A stretch of 64,000 bases of DNA from Vibrio litoralis DSM 17657 (GTDB lineage: Bacteria > Pseudomonadota > Gammaproteobacteria > Enterobacterales > Vibrionaceae). Numbering within the stretch: position 1 is the stretch's first letter; each line of letters opens with the position of its first letter. The translations under genes and the position numbers were made by a program. The notes below the pieces were generated by a model, which had not been told where the DNA came from, made no database searches, and saw nothing but the letters and a program-made list of their open reading frames with translations. The stretch lies in contig NZ_AUFZ01000019.1 of NCBI RefSeq assembly GCF_000426765.1, positions 1-64,000 of the forward strand, written 5' to 3'. This document shows, one piece after another, positions 62,801 to 64,000 of the stretch.

Positions 62801-62979
62801 AACGTGCTCATTGGATTGGCGATAAGCAACAGCCAGTGAAAATGAAATCGAGCGATGGGGTGAATATCAACGATATCGGCTTGATTGATCCAACCCGTGA
62901 AGGTAAAGGCGTGCTACTTGATTGGGTAGTGGGCTCTGCCGCTCGCCAGGCATTACCGGGTAAGATTAAGCTGTCTTAA
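59893..62979 (+). CDS. ttrA: Tetrathionate reductase catalytic subunit TtrA
   Basis: This is a 1028-aa molybdopterin enzyme. The Tat motif RRKFIKSGLAVGGG is followed by an iron-sulfur site (MCFGCWTLCGV and TACARGN). Molybdopterin domains follow, with a likely Mo-ligand Cys in HHGSYCGYAF, and a C-terminal dinucleotide-binding domain (about 880-1010). It reduces tetrathionate to thiosulfate in the periplasm. Length matches TtrA of Salmonella (about 1020). Confidence 0.95.
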   Translation: MDNKRRKFIKSGLAVGGGVAFAAGYSSTAAHTAKGIVEGTAGEKTKHIHFGNSLDPEYQVKNGNLIANPKQRVAPSMCFGCWTLCGVRVRVDNETDEILRISGNPYHPLSSEQKIPFETPVKDAYLSLTGEAGIEGRSTACARGNAMMDVRTSPYRITQPLKRVGKRGEGKWQTISYEQLLKEVVEGGDLFGEGHVDGLQAIRDIKTPVDPNNPEYGPLANQLLMTNAGNEGRDDILKRFAFNSFGTRNFGHHGSYCGYAFRAGSGAFMNDLDKFSHMKPDFEHAEFALFIGTAPAQAGNPFKRQARQLANARTRGNFEYTVVTPTLQMSTSLATGNNNHWLAIKPGTDSALVLAIIQWMISNDKYDKNFLAQPSAAAMKKAGNAHWCNATHLVIVEQGHAREGSFLRASDLGLAFSGDKLSDGDAYVIVDQASGELTLHTQDKPAQLYVDQKVNTPNGEIAVRSSMQQLKQAAFEYSIDEFADLCGIPADEITQLAAKLHKHGSKSVVDTHGGNMHSNGFYNAFSIVMLNAMLGNINKKGGMKAKAGGYPTSAAGPRYDFTKFDGMVAPKGVFLSRSKFPYQKTTEYKRRVEAGESPYPTRAPWYPISAPLLTEHLSAAIDGYPYRLKAWINHMANPLYGVPGLTTLLRDKLCDPKELPLIVSVDAFINETTAISDYIVPDTVTYESWGMAGPWHDIPTKAVTARWPIVEARTEKTADGREICLETFLIDMAKSMKLGGFGDKAIKDAQGNWHGIHNAADFYLRSAANLAYVAGGTPNASSEDIYFSGLERLLPDMQRVLSKDEFAKVAFIYARGGRFENATEAYKGDVMKYQWQKPVAIWNEKLGTSRNTMTGELYSGCPTWYPQKLADGTPMEEMYAKPEWPFTLTNFKSNIHSAVSNLSPRLNSIKGNNPVYIHPEDAKQYGVQTGDQFTIETPTYSIKATAMLVDGIHRGVLGFEHGFGHTELGERAHWIGDKQQPVKMKSSDGVNINDIGLIDPTREGKGVLLDWVVGSAARQALPGKIKLS

Positions 62980-63012
62980 TTGAAAGTATCTTATAGTTAA
63001 TAGTCTAGAACG

Positions 63013-63049
63013 AAAAACGGACGCACATTAATTTGAACGTCCGTTTTTT
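63013..63049 (+). terminator. Terminator after ttrBCA
   Basis: The perfect stem AAAAACGGACG...CGTCCGTTTTT is followed by T. Confidence 0.9.
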
Positions 63050-63061
63050 ATTGGGGCAATA

Positions 63062-63098
63062 TTTTCGTTTTTCGTTTTTCGTTTTTCGTTTTTCGTTT
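63062..63098. repeat. Tandem CGTTTTT heptamers downstream of the YigM-like gene
   Basis: Five CG steps exactly 7 bases apart (63066, 63073, 63080, 63087, 63094) define a CGTTTTT array ending 5 bases from the stop codon of the next gene. Confidence 0.9.
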
Positions 63099-63103
63099 AC
63101 AGG

Positions 63104-63976
63104 CTACACGCTATAAGCCATCGCTTTACGTTTCACCCAAGTCTCATTTACCCATAGCGACAACATAATCACGGCACCACCTAGTAACAAACGGGTTAAA
63201 TCCACATCGCGATTCCAAATCACAATATTGACGATTAAGCCTGCCGGTACTAGTGCATTATTCATTACCGCCAGTGCGCCAGCGTTCACCAGACAAGCAC
63301 CTTTATTCCACAAGAAATAGCCTAGTCCAGAAGCAATCAAACCTAAGTAGGTCAAGATTCCCCATTGTAAATTTGTGGTTGGTAGTTTGTCGCTATTGCC
63401 CATTAAAGCAAAAGCGATAGAAGCGACGACAAACGCACCAATATAGAAGTATCCAAACACGGTGCGTTGTGAGATCTCAACTTTGTTTTGCTCCATCACA
63501 TGCTTATAGCCAACTTGTCCTAGGGCGAAACAAATATTGGCACCTTGTACCACTAAGAAACCATTGAGGAAGTTTTCATTGATACCAGCAAATTTAATAA
63601 TCGCGGCACCGGCAACGGCAATTACCGCAGTTAATAAATACCAAGGTGAGAAGCGACCTTTTAGTAGATCATAAATCAGCGTCACATAGATAGGCGTGAA
63701 GACGGTGAATAGCAAGACTTCGGGCACGGAAAGTAGTAGGAAAGATTGGTAATAAAAGCAGTACATCAAGCCAAGTTGAATGCCGCCAATCGCCATTAAT
63801 TTACCGATTAACTTTGCTGGAATGTTTTTGAATTTAAGGAAAGGAAGAAAGACTAAGCCAGCTAGGGCAATACGCATCCATACTGAAAACCAAGTATCAA
63901 CTTGACCGGCAAGATAGACGCCGATCAAGCTAAATGAAAACGCCCACAGAAGAGTGACCGCAGAAAGATAAAACAT
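63104..63976 (-). CDS. yigM: EamA/DMT-family transporter, YigM-like
   Basis: This is a 290-aa inner-membrane protein with ten helices and two EamA repeats. It resembles E. coli YigM over its length (LLWAFSFSLIGVYLAG, LLFTVFTPIYVTLIYDLL, LQWGILTYLGLIASGLGYF, VMNNALVPAGL). YigM is described as a biotin importer and the group is often annotated as a carboxylate/amine transporter. No operon partner is seen in the window. Confidence 0.8.
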   Translation of the reverse strand: MFYLSAVTLLWAFSFSLIGVYLAGQVDTWFSVWMRIALAGLVFLPFLKFKNIPAKLIGKLMAIGGIQLGLMYCFYYQSFLLLSVPEVLLFTVFTPIYVTLIYDLLKGRFSPWYLLTAVIAVAGAAIIKFAGINENFLNGFLVVQGANICFALGQVGYKHVMEQNKVEISQRTVFGYFYIGAFVVASIAFALMGNSDKLPTTNLQWGILTYLGLIASGLGYFLWNKGACLVNAGALAVMNNALVPAGLIVNIVIWNRDVDLTRLLLGGAVIMLSLWVNETWVKRKAMAYSV

Positions 63977-64000
63977 AACTCACCAATTTAAATTAAATGT

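Overview
The window reads as chromosomal DNA of a Vibrio or close relative. The 5S rRNAs, the rrn end followed by ilvY-ilvC, and the Vibrio-type UbiK, RlmJ, PrlC, AceA and tetrathionate reductase proteins all fit. Base composition is moderate (about 40-45% G+C by eye) and most genes are housekeeping or ordinary metabolic genes. Species cannot be named from this sequence alone.

Layout: (1) 1-625, the 3' end of an rRNA operon, 23S end-5S-tRNA-Thr-5S. (2) 629-11204, ilvY/ilvC, ubiK, an RND efflux operon with its TetR repressor, rep helicase and a cytochrome c5. (3) 11493-12263, a tRNA cluster Arg-(His-Pro)-(His-Pro) with a duplicated pair and decayed remnants. (4) 12768-18246, a dipeptide/oligopeptide-type ABC importer operon, then a Gfo/Idh oxidoreductase. 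(5) 19546-22842, three outer-membrane beta-barrel genes, two of them paralogues. (6) 23208-31768, a compact mobile element. (7) 31792-36450, gor, rlmJ and prlC. (8) 36489-40560, an NCS1 permease with an Asp/Glu/hydantoin racemase, then argP/argO. (9) 40879-46617, a glyoxylate-shunt locus (aceA, malate synthase G) with a divergent ScfR/RamB-like regulator. (10) 46751-54102, PhoX phosphatase, asnC, a GGDEF/EAL protein, rsmJ, a retropepsin-like protein and a small basic protein. (11) 54231-55325, what looks like a stray integron cassette with attC-like ends. (12) 55424-62979, the tetrathionate respiration locus ttrRS/ttrBCA. (13) a YigM-type transporter at the right edge.

The most notable system is the element at 23208-31768. 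Four translationally coupled genes on the minus strand encode two tyrosine recombinases with complete catalytic sets (441 and 681 aa), a third recombinase-like protein that has lost most catalytic residues (582 aa), and a small coiled-coil protein (152 aa). This matches what I remember of 'gamma-mobile-trio' (GMT: GmtY, GmtZ, GmtX) elements, which carry anti-phage cargo. The only cargo gene here is an 888-aa SMC/Rad50-like ATPase with a zinc-hook CPAC motif and a distinct C-terminal helical domain, so it is a plausible single-gene defence system. I find a 16/17-bp inverted repeat at the two ends, a LexA-like box just upstream of the recombinase operon, a private promoter/operator for the cargo gene, and a terminator outside the left end that probably once served gor before the insertion.

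A second unexpected theme is a family of short intergenic arrays built on 7-bp units (CTCGAAA, CGTTTTT, CTAGGAA, CGAGCAA and similar). They occur at seven or more loci, repeatedly touching or supplying the stop codon of the adjacent gene. Two ERIC elements are also present, one of them 21 bp upstream of the prlC start codon.
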